From the NCBI GenBank assembly GCA_040376705.1, contig JBEIQE010000001.1, forward strand, positions 186,001 to 250,000: a stretch of DNA of 64,000 bases, in the 5' to 3' direction. The DNA is from JBEIQE01 sp040376705 (lineage in GTDB: Bacteria; Pseudomonadota; Alphaproteobacteria; UBA2400). Every line of letters begins with the position of its first letter. The first letter of the stretch is position 1. The translations under genes were made by a program, and so were the position numbers. Positions 15,933-24,872 of the stretch are shown here, in pieces. The notes under the pieces were generated by a model. The model saw nothing but the letters and a program-made list of their open reading frames with translations. It ran no database searches and was not told the DNA's origin.

Positions 15933-18900
15933 TTAGCTGCAGCCGGTGGTGGCGCCGCAGGTATCGCACTTCAGGCAGGTGCCATTACGCAGCATGGTGA
16001 GGTGCGCACACTCGGGGCAGGCATCGCCTTCATAGCCCTTGGCACGTGCAATCGAGATGCGGTCGGTCTGGATGGAGCTGGCGGTTGTGACCTCCATCAC
16101 CATCGCTTCGGCACCCACGGCCATAGGCATGGCAACCATCGCTTCATTGGCAGCAGCACGCACCTGCGTATCCGCCATCTTGAAGTTGGTACGTACATAA
16201 CCGGTTGAGGCAACCTTCTTGATCACGCTTTCGTTCACGCTTTCATTGCCGCCCAAATCGGTTGTGTTGGGGACCATATCGCTTGGCGTTACATGCGCCA
16301 GATCGTTACGGCCAAGGTACGACACAGCCAATTCGCGGAAGATGTAGTCGATCACCGAGGTTGCCATTTTAATGGCATCGTTCCCCTGCACAGCGCCAGC
16401 AGGCTCAAAGCGGGTGAAGGTGAAGGCATCGACATACTCATCCAGCGGCACGCCATACTGCAGGCCGATGGAGATGGCGATAGCAAAGTTATTGATGAGC
16501 GAGCGGAAGGCAGCGCCTTCCTTATGCATATCAATAAAGATTTCGCCCAAGCGGCCATCTTCATACTCGCCAGTGCGCAGGTATACCTTATGACCGCCAA
16601 CGGTTGCCTTTTGGGTGTAGCCTTTGCGGCGGTCCGGCAGCTTGTCGCGACCAGCTTCGGTTACACGCTGGATAACGCGTTCAACAATACGTTCGGCGAT
16701 TTGCGGGGCTTTGAGGGCAGCTGGCATCTCGGCAATTTTAGCTACTTCCTCTTCGTCATCCTCATTATCATTGGCGAGGAGCTGTGAGGCGAGAGGCTGA
16801 GAAAGCTTGGAGCCATCACGATAGAGGGCATTGGCTTTGATGCCGAGCGACCATGACAGCATGTAAGCATTCTTACAGTCATCCACAGTCGCTGAGGCCG
16901 GCATATTAATGGTCTTTGAGATCGCGCCCGAGATGAAAGGTTGCGCAGCTGCCATCATGCGGATATGGCTTTCCCACGACAGGTAGCGTGTACCGGTACG
17001 GCCGCAGGCGCTGGCGCAGTCGAATACCGAGAGGTGCTCGGGCTTAAGGTGCGGGGCACCTTCAACCGTCATGGCGCCACAGCAGTAGGTATTGGCAGCC
17101 TCGATATCAGCCTTGGTGTAGCCAAGCCAAGCCAGAAGGTCGAAGCCCGGATTAGCCAGTTCAGCCGCTGGTACCTTAAGTGTATCGCGGCAGAAGGCTT
17201 CACCCAATGACCACTTACTGAACGCAAACTTGATCTCGAAGGCCGAGGCGAGTGACTGCTCGATCAGCTCGATGCTGTCTTCGGTAAAGCCTTTGGCCTT
17301 AAGGCTTTCGTGGCTGATGGCCGGTGCGTTACGCAGGGTGGCATGTCCAACCGCGTAGGTAACGATGCTCTGGATTTGCTCCTGCGCATAACCCAGTTTA
17401 CGTAGAGCCTCGGGCACCGTGCGGTTGATGATCTTGAAGTAACCACCACCTGCCAGCTTCTTGAACTTTACCAAGGCAAAGTCGGGCTCAATGCCTGTGG
17501 TATCGCAGTCCATAACCAAGCCGATTGTGCCTGTTGGTGCAATGACGGTGGTCTGCGCGTTGCGGTAACCGTACTTGATGCCCAGCTCGACCGCCTGATC
17601 CCATGCCATGCGGGCCGCGCCCACAATATCGGCCTGCGGGCATTCATCTGCCTTAAGTGGCACGGGCGAGAGCTTGACCTTCTCGTAGCCCTTTTCCTGC
17701 CCATAAGCAGCAGTGCGGTGGTTACGCATCACGCGCAGCATATGATCGGCATTCTTGAGATAACCGGGGAAGGTGCCCAGCTCATCGGCCATTTCTGCTG
17801 ATGTTGCATAAGCAACGCCAGTCATGAGCGAGGTGATGGCAGCGCAGAGTGAGCGGCCTTCGCTGCTATCGTAGCTGAAGCCTGATGCCATGAGGAAAGC
17901 ACCAAGGTTGGCGTAACCCAAGCCCAGCGTGCGGTACTCGTACGAAAGCTGCGCGATTTCCTTGCTCGGGAATTGTGCCATCAGCACCGAGATTTCGAGC
18001 GCGATGGTCCACAGGCGGGTGGCATGGGCAAAGCCATCAATATCGAACTCGCCGCCCTCGGCCCTGAATTGCATGAGGTTCATCGAAGCCAAGTTGCAGG
18101 CCGTATTATCGAGGAACATATACTCGGAGCAGGGGTTGCTGGCGTTAATGCGGCCGCTCTCGGGGCAGGTGTGCCAGTCGTTGATTGTGGTATCGAACTG
18201 CACGCCGGGGTCAGCACACTGCCAGGCGGCCTGCGCTACCTTATCCCACAGATCGCGTGCCTTGAGGGTTTTGGCCACTTTGCCATCGGTACGGCGAATG
18301 AGCGACCATGAGCCATCAGTACGCACGGCGTTGATGAAGTCATCAGTAATACGAACCGAGTTGTTCGAGTTCTGGCCTGATACAGTTTGATAGGCTTCGC
18401 TATCCCAATCGGTATCGTAGGTCTTGAACTCAATGGTCTTGAAGCCCTGTTTGGCAAACTGCAGCGTGCGCTGGATGTAGCTATCTGATACCGCTTCCTT
18501 GCGCGCGGCTTTGATGGCTTTCTTGAGTTCCTTGTTTTCTTCAGGGTTGGTGCCGTTCTGGGCTGCTTCCATAATAATGGCCAGATGCTTGGCGCAGATC
18601 TTGGAGCCGGTAACAAGGGCCGCAACCTTCTGCTCTTCAGTGACCTTCCAGTTGATGAAGTCGAGAATATCCGGATGGTCGAGATCAACTGTTACCATTT
18701 TGGCAGCACGGCGGGTGGTGCCGCCGGATTTGATGGCGCCTGCAGCACGGTCGCCAATACGCAGCCAGCTCATGAGGCCGGAGGACTTGCCACCGCCCGA
18801 GAGACTTTCACCTTCACCACGCAGGGATGAGAAGTTGGTGCCGGTACCCGAGCCGTATTTAAAGAGGCGCGCTTCACGCACCCACAGGTCCATAATGCCG

Positions 18901-19511
18901 CCTTCGCTGACCAGATCGTCGCCCACACCCTGAATGAAGCAGGCATGCGGCTGCGGATGTTCGTAGCTGCTGGCGCTGGCGGTTAGCTTGCCTGTCTGGT
19001 AGTCGACATAATAATGGCCCTGCGCCGGACCATCGATGCCATAAGCCCAATGCAGGCCAGTGTTAAACCACTGCGGCGAGTTGGGCGCGGCCATCTGGCT
19101 GGCCAGCATATGGCGCATTTCGTCGTAATAGGCGCGGGCGTCCTGCTCGGTATCGAAATAGCCACCCTTCCAGCCCCAATAGGTCCAGGTGCCGGCCATG
19201 CGGTCGAAAACCTGACGCGCATCGTGCTCGCCGGTAATCTCGGCATCATTAGCTGCCTGCTTGCGCCACAGCCACTGCGGCACGCTGTCCTCGGATACGG
19301 CAGTGAGCTCGGACGGCACGCCATTGCGGCGGAAATACTTTTGCGCCAGTACATCGATGGCCACCTGCGACCAGCTGCTGGGGACGATGACGTCCTTCTG
19401 CGAGAAGACGGCTGAGCCATCCGGATTGCGGATTTCCGATGATGTAGTGCGGAAATCAATTCCTGCATAAGCATCCTGGCCGGAGACGGTAAAACGGCGT
19501 GCAATCTTCAT
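15933..19511 (-). CDS. nrdJ: adenosylcobalamin-dependent ribonucleotide reductase, class II
   Basis: A large class II reductase of about 1192 residues that makes its thiyl radical from adenosylcobalamin and needs neither oxygen nor a radical subunit. The catalytic N-x-C-x-E triad is in SNPCSEYMF. The long C-terminal part includes a TSCPD-like domain ([20 protein letters not shown], near residue 970) and ends in a zinc-ribbon-like cysteine cluster, CPECAH followed by CLKCDTCG. No ATP-cone was seen at the N-terminus. The ATG at 19511 has AGGT 9 bases upstream; a longer frame to 19583 lacks family sequence. It needs B12, so supply or uptake must lie elsewhere. The window therefore carries both class I and class II enzymes. 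Confidence 0.95.
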   Translation of the reverse strand: MKIARRFTVSGQDAYAGIDFRTTSSEIRNPDGSAVFSQKDVIVPSSWSQVAIDVLAQKYFRRNGVPSELTAVSEDSVPQWLWRKQAANDAEITGEHDARQVFDRMAGTWTYWGWKGGYFDTEQDARAYYDEMRHMLASQMAAPNSPQWFNTGLHWAYGIDGPAQGHYYVDYQTGKLTASASSYEHPQPHACFIQGVGDDLVSEGGIMDLWVREARLFKYGSGTGTNFSSLRGEGESLSGGGKSSGLMSWLRIGDRAAGAIKSGGTTRRAAKMVTVDLDHPDILDFINWKVTEEQKVAALVTGSKICAKHLAIIMEAAQNGTNPEENKELKKAIKAARKEAVSDSYIQRTLQFAKQGFKTIEFKTYDTDWDSEAYQTVSGQNSNNSVRITDDFINAVRTDGSWSLIRRTDGKVAKTLKARDLWDKVAQAAWQCADPGVQFDTTINDWHTCPESGRINASNPCSEYMFLDNTACNLASMNLMQFRAEGGEFDIDGFAHATRLWTIALEISVLMAQFPSKEIAQLSYEYRTLGLGYANLGAFLMASGFSYDSSEGRSLCAAITSLMTGVAYATSAEMADELGTFPGYLKNADHMLRVMRNHRTAAYGQEKGYEKVKLSPVPLKADECPQADIVGAARMAWDQAVELGIKYGYRNAQTTVIAPTGTIGLVMDCDTTGIEPDFALVKFKKLAGGGYFKIINRTVPEALRKLGYAQEQIQSIVTYAVGHATLRNAPAISHESLKAKGFTEDSIELIEQSLASAFEIKFAFSKWSLGEAFCRDTLKVPAAELANPGFDLLAWLGYTKADIEAANTYCCGAMTVEGAPHLKPEHLSVFDCASACGRTGTRYLSWESHIRMMAAAQPFISGAISKTINMPASATVDDCKNAYMLSWSLGIKANALYRDGSKLSQPLASQLLANDNEDDEEEVAKIAEMPAALKAPQIAERIVERVIQRVTEAGRDKLPDRRKGYTQKATVGGHKVYLRTGEYEDGRLGEIFIDMHKEGAAFRSLINNFAIAISIGLQYGVPLDEYVDAFTFTRFEPAGAVQGNDAIKMATSVIDYIFRELAVSYLGRNDLAHVTPSDMVPNTTDLGGNESVNESVIKKVASTGYVRTNFKMADTQVRAAANEAMVAMPMAVGAEAMVMEVTTASSIQTDRISIARAKGYEGDACPECAHLTMLRNGTCLKCDTCGATTGCS

Positions 19512-19608
19512 GGCGTAACCTGTATCAAGAGAACTTGAATGAGGCGGGGAGAATGACAGATCGTTAACGGAGCGCAACCGCAATATAACCCGACTCGGAT
19601 TTTAATAC

Positions 19609-19617
19609 GGTGGAAAA
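19609..19617 (-). promoter_or_regulatory. weak DnaA-box-like site upstream of nrdJ
   Basis: Read on the gene strand, TTTTCCACC differs at two bases from TTATCCACA. It lies about 100 bases before the nrdJ start. Alone it would be ignored; it is listed because better matches lie upstream of nrdA and nrdB. Confidence 0.2.
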
Positions 19618-19799
19618 CTATAAGCTTTCTATTGACTTGGTTGTTTGGGTTACGGTGCCGGCTTAGATGTTGACACCTATATAAAGCGCCATTTGTTAAC
19701 ATTGCAATTTAACGGTTGGGCTCGATTCGCAGCTGTTAATACGGGCTTGCGCAGGCATTTGGCTATTCTCTATGGTGGTTCAAACAGGGAGATTTAAAA

Positions 19800-20093
19800 A
19801 TGACTGAACCAACACCACTGACCGCAGCCGCTCTTGAAGCATTCCGCATTCGTCACAACGCCGAGATGCAGCTGGCCAGTATCGGCGAAAAAGCGCTTGG
19901 GTTGATTGGTGCGACTGACCCCGATTTGCAGGAAGCTGCCAACAAGCTGTTTAAGGACTCGAACAAGGCAGGCTTGTGGTTTGTAACACCGGATACCAGA
20001 ACCGGCAAAAGCCCGCTGCAAGAATACAATGACGGGCATGCTGCAGCTATCAAGTCACGCCTTGCCTTTGCGCAGGCGCTGTCGGGTATGTAG
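19800..20093 (+). CDS. small hypothetical protein
   Basis: A 97-residue soluble protein starting MTEPTPLTAAALEAFRIRHN, with an AGGGAG site about 8 bases before its ATG. It appears mostly helical, with one Trp-containing strand (AGLWFVTPDTRTGKSP). There is no signal peptide or cysteine. It is divergent from nrdJ, with 290 bases between, and nearly touches the convergent gene at 20104. No family was recognised. Confidence 0.6.
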   Translation: MTEPTPLTAAALEAFRIRHNAEMQLASIGEKALGLIGATDPDLQEAANKLFKDSNKAGLWFVTPDTRTGKSPLQEYNDGHAAAIKSRLAFAQALSGM

Positions 20094-20103
20094 TATTCTT
20101 CAA

Positions 20104-21195
20104 TTAGGGAGTGGGTATAAGCCTCTTGAGCTCGGCTATTACGGCATCCGACCAGCTACAATCTGAGGCATATTGTCTAGTATCCAGATTTTTATAAGCT
20201 AGAAGATAGGTGGGTAATCGCTCTTCCGTGCGGTTGTTTTCGTATTTTGTGCAGAGGTGTTCGCGAATTTTCAGTAACGTAGCTGTACGCTCTTCGTGCA
20301 GATTCTGGATACGCTGTTGTTCCTGCAACTCACGTTGTTGCTTTTCAGCCTGATATATAAAGCTCTGTGATTTAATGGCTTCCAACTCGATATCAAGGAA
20401 TGATGGCGGAGATGGGGCAGCTGGTGCTTCTATCTGGCCGCGCGAATTGAAAATATTGAGATCACGCAGCATTCGCTCGAGAACAAAATCTGCAATTTTT
20501 CGGCAGCCATACTGATCGCAGGTCGTACTGGATACTGCTTCACGAGTATCGGTTAAAGGGCCCGCTGTGCCGGGGCCTGACATGAAATAGCCAGTCGGCT
20601 CTTCAAACATGGTAGATGTCCATGGACATGCTTGGTTTTGAGGGAGCATATTTTTGTATGCAGGATTAGGCTCTATGTACCTGAACCTTTCTAGATAGGG
20701 CGGTAGTGCAACCCTCTGATGGTTCTGCTCATAAGTTTGGCAGATAATATCAAAAGCCGCTTTTCGCGCCTTGTGCCGTATTCCCAACATGCGGCGATGG
20801 TTCTGCCAAACAGGATTGGTTCGCTCGTATTGCTCGCGCAATGTCGTATTTTGTAACATGGAGTTAGCCCAGTTGTTGCTTCCATGAATAACGGTTATGC
20901 CGCTATCGGTGTGCGAGTTGTTTGCTTTAAGATCCTCTAGCTCCTGCGCGTTCTGGCGGAGTCTTTCTTCTAGCTCGGGATAATAAGCGGGTTGTTCAAG
21001 CTCGGGTGGCTTGGGTATAAAAGTCTCGCCCTCAAGCATAGCTGCTTCGGTCAAAACTACAGTGAGAGCCCTGTAGTCTATTGGGGTTAAATCGATGAGT
21101 GGGCGTTCGGGTCGGAATAGAAAAAAGCCAAATAAGATAGCCAATCCAAGGATAAGGCCGGGAATAACTAGCTTGCCTGTTTTGCCGTGAGTCAT
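20104..21195 (-). CDS. hypothetical membrane-anchored protein
   Basis: A 363-residue protein with a single N-terminal membrane segment (LVIPGLILGLAILFGFFLF, residues about 9-27) and a predicted periplasmic remainder. Coiled-coil stretches occur near residues 72-92 (ELEERLRQNAQELEDLKA) and 272-298 (EKQQRELQEQQRIQNL). Six cysteines in the soluble part, including CDQYGC, suggest disulphides. Codon use is somewhat more AT-rich than in the neighbours. No known domain was recognised. It may be cotranscribed with the amine oxidase gene 60 bases upstream, or independent. Confidence 0.55.
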   Translation of the reverse strand: MTHGKTGKLVIPGLILGLAILFGFFLFRPERPLIDLTPIDYRALTVVLTEAAMLEGETFIPKPPELEQPAYYPELEERLRQNAQELEDLKANNSHTDSGITVIHGSNNWANSMLQNTTLREQYERTNPVWQNHRRMLGIRHKARKAAFDIICQTYEQNHQRVALPPYLERFRYIEPNPAYKNMLPQNQACPWTSTMFEEPTGYFMSGPGTAGPLTDTREAVSSTTCDQYGCRKIADFVLERMLRDLNIFNSRGQIEAPAAPSPPSFLDIELEAIKSQSFIYQAEKQQRELQEQQRIQNLHEERTATLLKIREHLCTKYENNRTEERLPTYLLAYKNLDTRQYASDCSWSDAVIAELKRLIPTP

Positions 21196-21255
21196 TTCAT
21201 AGCTCCCTTTATGGTATGACGCTGATGCGTGGATATCCTTGGGTTTTAATTTAAA

Positions 21256-22686
21256 TCAATCTGGGCGGGCGTGGCGGACTTCGTTTTCGTCAAAACCCTC
21301 GTTATCCTCGCTGATCATCGGCTGAATCACACGTTCGCCGCCTGATGGTGCGCTACTGTCGCTATTGCGTAAGCGGCCTGAGCCACCTGCCATAACCTTG
21401 GTGGCGGCTTCGCGGCCCGAGAGATAGGCCCCAGCCAGCGTGCGCGCCCAAGGCCCGCCTAAAGCTTCACCGGCAAATGTGAGTGAGCCAATCGGCTGAG
21501 CCAAAGTCTCGCGGGCGCTGTTCTGGCCAATGCGCGCAACGGTATGGCTACCCATGGTCCAGGGCTCTACACCCCAGCGGCTGGCCTTACCACGCAAGAA
21601 TGCTGCTTCGATTTTATTGCCGAAGAGATCGACCAGCCCGCTCAAGGCATAATTCAGGGCATTTGATTCACTCTGTCCTTCAAGCTGCCGGGCCTGCTTG
21701 CCACCCACAGTAAAGACGATGAGTTTATTATCGCCCTGCTTGAGCATGGCATCAATCACATCTCCATTTGAAGTCACCGCGCGCAGCTGTGTCATGGGCT
21801 TGATGCCGGGGCCGAAGATATCGGCTGAAAACTCGAGCGCGATTTTATTGACCAGCCCCATCGGCAGACTATCAATCGCCTTCTGGTGCTCTGCTGGCAG
21901 GGCCGGGGTGAACTTGATTTTACCGCTGGCGAGAATGCCGGTTGAGACTGTAACAATTACAGCGTCCGCCACATGCGTTTCGCCATCGCGTGTGGTAACG
22001 CGGGCTTGTATGCCATCATAATCAATCTCGGTTACTGGCATATTGAGTTTAACCTCAATGCCCTTGAACATCTGGGCAATGGCCTTGCCAAGGCCGCCCT
22101 GCACGTATTCGCCGCCTGTGCCTTTAAGAGTGGTTGCAGCATCAAGAGCGTCCAGCTCGTTCATCTCAATCCCAAATGTATTGGGGCCGATGAGGCTGAG
22201 GGCCAGATGCTCCTTCAGGTCCTGCGCGCGCAGACGCTCGAGCCGCAGGCCGCGCTCGGCAGTTTTGTCTATGGTGCTACGAATGTCGGCCAGAAAGTCA
22301 TCAAACGACTTGGTCTGCGTGGCATTAAAACGTTTGCCATCCATGATGGAGATAATATCGCCGGGTAGCTGCTCGATCTTGCTGCCTGCTGCTTCAAGGC
22401 GCGGAGAAAGGGCATTCTGGGCAGGGATGGTCAGCAGACTGGCGCCAAGGTCGAAGGGTTTGCCTTCAAAGCTGGTGGTATCCGTCACAGCGCGCCCGCC
22501 AGTGCGGTTACGGGCCTCGAGCACGGTAACTTCGGCTCCGCGGCGTATAAGCGCCTCGGCGGCGGCAAGGCCGGCTACGCCAGCCCCTACCACAATGACT
22601 TTGCGGCCGTTAACCTGCGCCGCAGCCGGCAGGGCGGGCAGGGCAGCCAAAAAAGACAATAAAGCGCGGCGGGAAGGGCTGAACAT
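21256..22686 (-). CDS. FAD-dependent amine oxidase-like protein with Tat-type signal
   Basis: A flavin-containing amine oxidase family protein of about 476 residues. The export signal has twin arginines followed by a hydrophobic stretch (SPSRRALLSFLAALPALPAA), consistent with Tat export of a folded flavoprotein. The FAD dinucleotide-binding motif follows: VIVVGAGVAGLAAAEAL, then VLEARNRTGGR. The C-terminal FAD motif is SLTFAGEALG near residue 410. The substrate is unknown; the family includes monoamine, polyamine and L-amino-acid oxidases. ATG 22686 was chosen because it places the RR motif near the N-terminus. A TTG at 22722 is also open, and neither has a clear ribosome site. Confidence 0.8.
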   Translation of the reverse strand: MFSPSRRALLSFLAALPALPAAAQVNGRKVIVVGAGVAGLAAAEALIRRGAEVTVLEARNRTGGRAVTDTTSFEGKPFDLGASLLTIPAQNALSPRLEAAGSKIEQLPGDIISIMDGKRFNATQTKSFDDFLADIRSTIDKTAERGLRLERLRAQDLKEHLALSLIGPNTFGIEMNELDALDAATTLKGTGGEYVQGGLGKAIAQMFKGIEVKLNMPVTEIDYDGIQARVTTRDGETHVADAVIVTVSTGILASGKIKFTPALPAEHQKAIDSLPMGLVNKIALEFSADIFGPGIKPMTQLRAVTSNGDVIDAMLKQGDNKLIVFTVGGKQARQLEGQSESNALNYALSGLVDLFGNKIEAAFLRGKASRWGVEPWTMGSHTVARIGQNSARETLAQPIGSLTFAGEALGGPWARTLAGAYLSGREAATKVMAGGSGRLRNSDSSAPSGGERVIQPMISEDNEGFDENEVRHARPD

Positions 22687-22832
22687 GACAGGTAAACTCG
22701 CTGGTTTGCCCTGTTCTTGCAAGGGGTTAGTCCAAGAGTGAGACTAAGCTATGGAAATTGTTGCATTTAGGGGTGAAAGGGGGTATTTCTCCGCGCCTTG
22801 AGAGTTTTTAGCGATTAGCGATAGAGGAAGCC

Positions 22833-23087
22833 ATGAAAGAAGGCATTCACCCCGAGTACCACGAGATCAACATCATCCAGACGGATGGTGCGACCTATAA
22901 GACCATGAGCACCAAGGGTAAAGCCGGTGACACATGGCGTCTCGACATCGACAGCAAGTCGCACCCGGCCTGGACCGGCGGCGAGCAGAAGCTCATGCAG
23001 AACGACCAGGTGGACAAGTACACCAAGCGTTTTGGTGCCTTCACCGGTACACCTGCCAAGAAGGCAGAAGACAAGAAGACAGCTTAA
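22833..23087 (+). CDS. rpmE: 50S ribosomal protein L31
   Basis: An 84-residue L31, recognisable by MKEGIHPEYHEINIIQTDG, LDIDSKSHPAWTGGEQKLM and KRFGAF. The CxxC zinc-binding pairs of the classical type are missing, as usual in alphaproteobacteria. The lysine-rich tail (PAKKAEDKKTA) is normal for the group. It is followed 22 bases later by a strong terminator, so it is monocistronic. An rcdA-like gene nearby on the other strand repeats a neighbourhood known in the class. Confidence 0.95.
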   Translation: MKEGIHPEYHEINIIQTDGATYKTMSTKGKAGDTWRLDIDSKSHPAWTGGEQKLMQNDQVDKYTKRFGAFTGTPAKKAEDKKTA

Positions 23088-23109
23088 TACAGCTCTCTCC
23101 AAAGTTCAG

Positions 23110-23138
23110 AAACGGCGGCTTCAACAGCCGCCGTTTTT
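23110..23138 (+). terminator. intrinsic terminator after rpmE
   Basis: An 11-base perfect stem (AAACGGCGGCT with AGCCGCCGTTT) around TCAAC, running into a T run. Its GC core is nearly the same as the terminator 300 bases further on. Confidence 0.95.
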
Positions 23139-23226
23139 GTTTATCTGCAATTGTAGGCGATAGGGCTTGTTCTTGGACCTGCTGTTTTCTTATGGTGAGG
23201 CAGTTTCAAACATTCTGGAGATTCAT

Positions 23227-23391
23227 ATGGACAAGCCCACCACCCCTACAACCGGATTCCTGCATAACAGCCAGTTCCCTGAGCAGCTCCGCCGTCCGAT
23301 TGTTTCGGTTGCTCCGAATGGTGAGCGCACCGTAACTGCGCCTACAGGTCAGAAGGCTGTTGTGCCTGCAACCAAGCTGACACCGCAGTAA
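23227..23391 (+). CDS. small hypothetical protein (54 residues)
   Basis: MDKPTTPTTGFLHNSQFPEQ followed by a basic, Val/Pro/Thr-rich tail ending KLTPQ. A GGAG site lies 6 bases before the ATG. The frame is open further upstream to 23167, but the extra residues have no ribosome site. A gene-like start and a strong terminator just after the stop support a real short gene. It has no membrane segment or cysteine. The family is unknown. Confidence 0.6.
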   Translation: MDKPTTPTTGFLHNSQFPEQLRRPIVSVAPNGERTVTAPTGQKAVVPATKLTPQ

Positions 23392-23412
23392 TGCGGTAGC
23401 TGATGATGAATG

Positions 23413-23442
23413 AAGCGGCGGCCTTAACAGCCGCCGTTTTTA
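23413..23442 (+). terminator. intrinsic terminator after the 54-residue gene
   Basis: CGGCGGC and GCCGCCG form a perfect 7-bp stem followed by a T run. The stem and downstream flank (AACAGCCGCCGTTTTT) match the rpmE terminator almost exactly. Confidence 0.9.
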
Positions 23443-23453
23443 TTGCTCTGATA

Positions 23454-23789
23454 TTAGTCGTTACGGCAGGTGGCTGCGGGAATACCGCTGTTGCGGAGAT
23501 TTTTGCTGACGCTGCGCTGTGAGGCCACATGAGTGAATTCTTCCACCAGCTCATCAAGCCGAGGGGGTGTTACCCGGTGCACCATTTCAAGATACTCGGC
23601 GGCAGCCTGCATATTCTGACGGGCAAGCTTGCAGCGATCGCCATCTCTGTCGCCGCTCAGGCCCAGGGCAGTCGCTACGCTTTGCTCGGTCTGATAATAG
23701 CCAACTACATTCATAAGACCGCGTGGTCCGCTGTCTTTGGCTTCAAGCTCGGCCCAATCTATGGGTTTAAGGTGTAATGGGATTGTCAT
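23454..23789 (-). CDS. hypothetical protein downstream of the rcdA-like gene
   Basis: A 111-residue soluble protein with no recognised domain. The N-terminus (MTIPLHLKPIDWAELEAKD) is followed by a helical middle (KLARQNMQAAAEYLEMVHRV) and two cysteines. It lies 9 bases after the rcdA-like gene on the same strand and is probably cotranscribed with it. The placement suggests a link to that gene's pathway, but nothing in the sequence proves one. Confidence 0.55.
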   Translation of the reverse strand: MTIPLHLKPIDWAELEAKDSGPRGLMNVVGYYQTEQSVATALGLSGDRDGDRCKLARQNMQAAAEYLEMVHRVTPPRLDELVEEFTHVASQRSVSKNLRNSGIPAATCRND

Positions 23790-23798
23790 GTGAAAATG

Positions 23799-24224
23799 CT
23801 ATTCCCCGTACAGGCTGGATGCAACCTTATTCCGGGCCGCCTGATCAAGCCGCCAGACGCGCATGTAAATACTATGGCTGCGGTCGAGCAGGGTGCGCAT
23901 AGGGGTGGGCACGCGAGTATCGGTATGGCCATCCTTTTCGGTGCATACAGTTTCGCCGCCTAATGAGTAGTTGCCACCACAAGCCTGCACAACCGAGAGC
24001 TCGCCGGTTTGTACGGCGCGCTGGGCCAATAGCCAGGCCATGGCCTGGGTCATACGGCTGGTCAGACGCATAGCCTGATAGTTCACGAACAGGCGGTCGT
24101 GCGGGCCACCCGTAGAAGTAGCAGCACGGTTAGCATTACTATATTGAAAATAGTTACGGGCCTCGACCAGTAGCCCGAAGGACTCGTCGTAGAGGGAGTT
24201 GATAAATGCAGGGCGCTCCACCAT
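23799..24224 (-). CDS. rcdA: DUF1465 / RcdA-like protein
   Basis: A 141-residue protein resembling the DUF1465 family, whose studied member is RcdA, an adaptor that helps ClpXP degrade CtrA in Caulobacter. Visible family features are the opening FINSLYDESFGLLVEARNYF, the helix AMRLTSRMTQAMAWLLAQRA, and TGELSVVQA. The rpmE gene close by fits the usual neighbourhood. If the assignment is right, the product acts in cell-cycle proteolysis in the cytoplasm. The middle contains two cysteines not typical of the family, and the match is from memory of the fold pattern, so the symbol is provisional. Confidence 0.65.
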   Translation of the reverse strand: MVERPAFINSLYDESFGLLVEARNYFQYSNANRAATSTGGPHDRLFVNYQAMRLTSRMTQAMAWLLAQRAVQTGELSVVQACGGNYSLGGETVCTEKDGHTDTRVPTPMRTLLDRSHSIYMRVWRLDQAARNKVASSLYGE

Positions 24225-24281
24225 ATGAAAATGTTAGCCGTTTCTGGTTAAAACCTCCTTTTTTCTTATGGTTAACGACCC

Positions 24282-24310
24282 CTTGAAATCAGATTTTTCC
24301 ATACCTATCT
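24282..24310 (+). promoter_or_regulatory. RpoH (sigma-32) promoter for hsp20
   Basis: CTTGAA at 24282-24287, a 16-base spacer, and CCTATCT at 24304-24310 fit the alphaproteobacterial heat-shock consensus CTTG(AA), N16-18, CYTATnT at every position. It lies 68 bases before the hsp20 start, and the rpoH gene itself is 2.8 kb downstream. Confidence 0.7.
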
Positions 24311-24315
24311 GCAAG

Positions 24316-24377
24316 TCATAGGCCCGCCATAACGGGGGCTTTGTTTAACAAATGTGATTGCTTGAAGGAGGATCACC
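24316..24377 (+). promoter_or_regulatory. ROSE-like RNA thermometer in the hsp20 leader
   Basis: Leaders of alphaproteobacterial small heat-shock genes often hide the ribosome site in a short hairpin with a UUGCU strand opposite GGAGGA. Here GATTGCTTGAAGGAGGATC has that pattern: GAT/ATC pairing outside, TTGCT facing AGGAGG, just before the ATG. A second hairpin (GCCCG with CGGGGGC) lies upstream. The leader is only about 60 bases, shorter than most ROSE elements, so this is a likeness and not proof. Confidence 0.5.
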
Positions 24378-24815
24378 ATGCGTACTTATGACTTTAGCCC
24401 TATGTTCCGTTCCGTCGTCGGTTTCGACCGGCTCAACCACATGCTGGAAACAGCTCTCCAGACGGAAGAGACCAGCTACCCGCCCTATAACATCGAAAAG
24501 ACCGGCGAAGAGAGCTACCGCATCACCATGGCTGTAGCTGGTTTTACGCCCAAGGATATCGAGGTTATAGCGAAGGAGAATACTCTCACCATTAGTGGCC
24601 AGCAGCTGCAGGCCGCTGAGGACGAGAAGGGCAAGACCTTCTTGTATCGCGGTATTGCAACCCGTGCCTTTGAGCGCCGCTTCCAGCTGGCTGATCACAT
24701 CAAGGTGGGTGAGGCTGTGCTGAATAACGGTCTGCTCTCGGTCGACCTTGTCCGTGAAGTGCCCGAGGCTGCCAAAGCCCGCAGCATTCCGGTGAAGGCC
24801 GATACAACACACTAA
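24378..24815 (+). CDS. small heat-shock protein, Hsp20/IbpA type
   Basis: A 145-residue alpha-crystallin-domain chaperone that holds unfolding proteins for later refolding. The N-terminus RTYDFSPMFRSVVGFDRL is the IbpA type. PPYNIEKTGEESYRITMAVA opens the crystallin domain, RAFERRFQLADHIKVGEA contains the conserved strands, and NGLLSVDL is the A/G-x-L motif region near the end. A GGAGGA site lies 5 bases before the ATG. A sigma-32-type promoter and a possible ROSE element precede it, so control at both transcription and translation is likely. Confidence 0.92.
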   Translation: MRTYDFSPMFRSVVGFDRLNHMLETALQTEETSYPPYNIEKTGEESYRITMAVAGFTPKDIEVIAKENTLTISGQQLQAAEDEKGKTFLYRGIATRAFERRFQLADHIKVGEAVLNNGLLSVDLVREVPEAAKARSIPVKADTTH

Positions 24816-24835
24816 CTCTGTGTAGCTAGATTGGT

Positions 24836-24859
24836 CCGGTAGCGCGAGAGCGCTGCCGG
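24836..24859. terminator. hairpin between hsp20 and a convergent gene
   Basis: CCGG-T-AGCGC around GAGA pairs with GCGCT-G-CCGG (9 pairs plus a T/G wobble). No T run follows on either strand, so termination strength is uncertain. Placement between two converging genes fits a shared terminator. Confidence 0.45.
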
Positions 24860-24872
24860 GCTAATTGCGGCT

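Noticed and set aside
19512..19800. Cobalamin riboswitch or long leader before nrdJ
   Set aside because: No conserved B12-box was recognised and there is no strong structure beyond the weak DnaA-like site.
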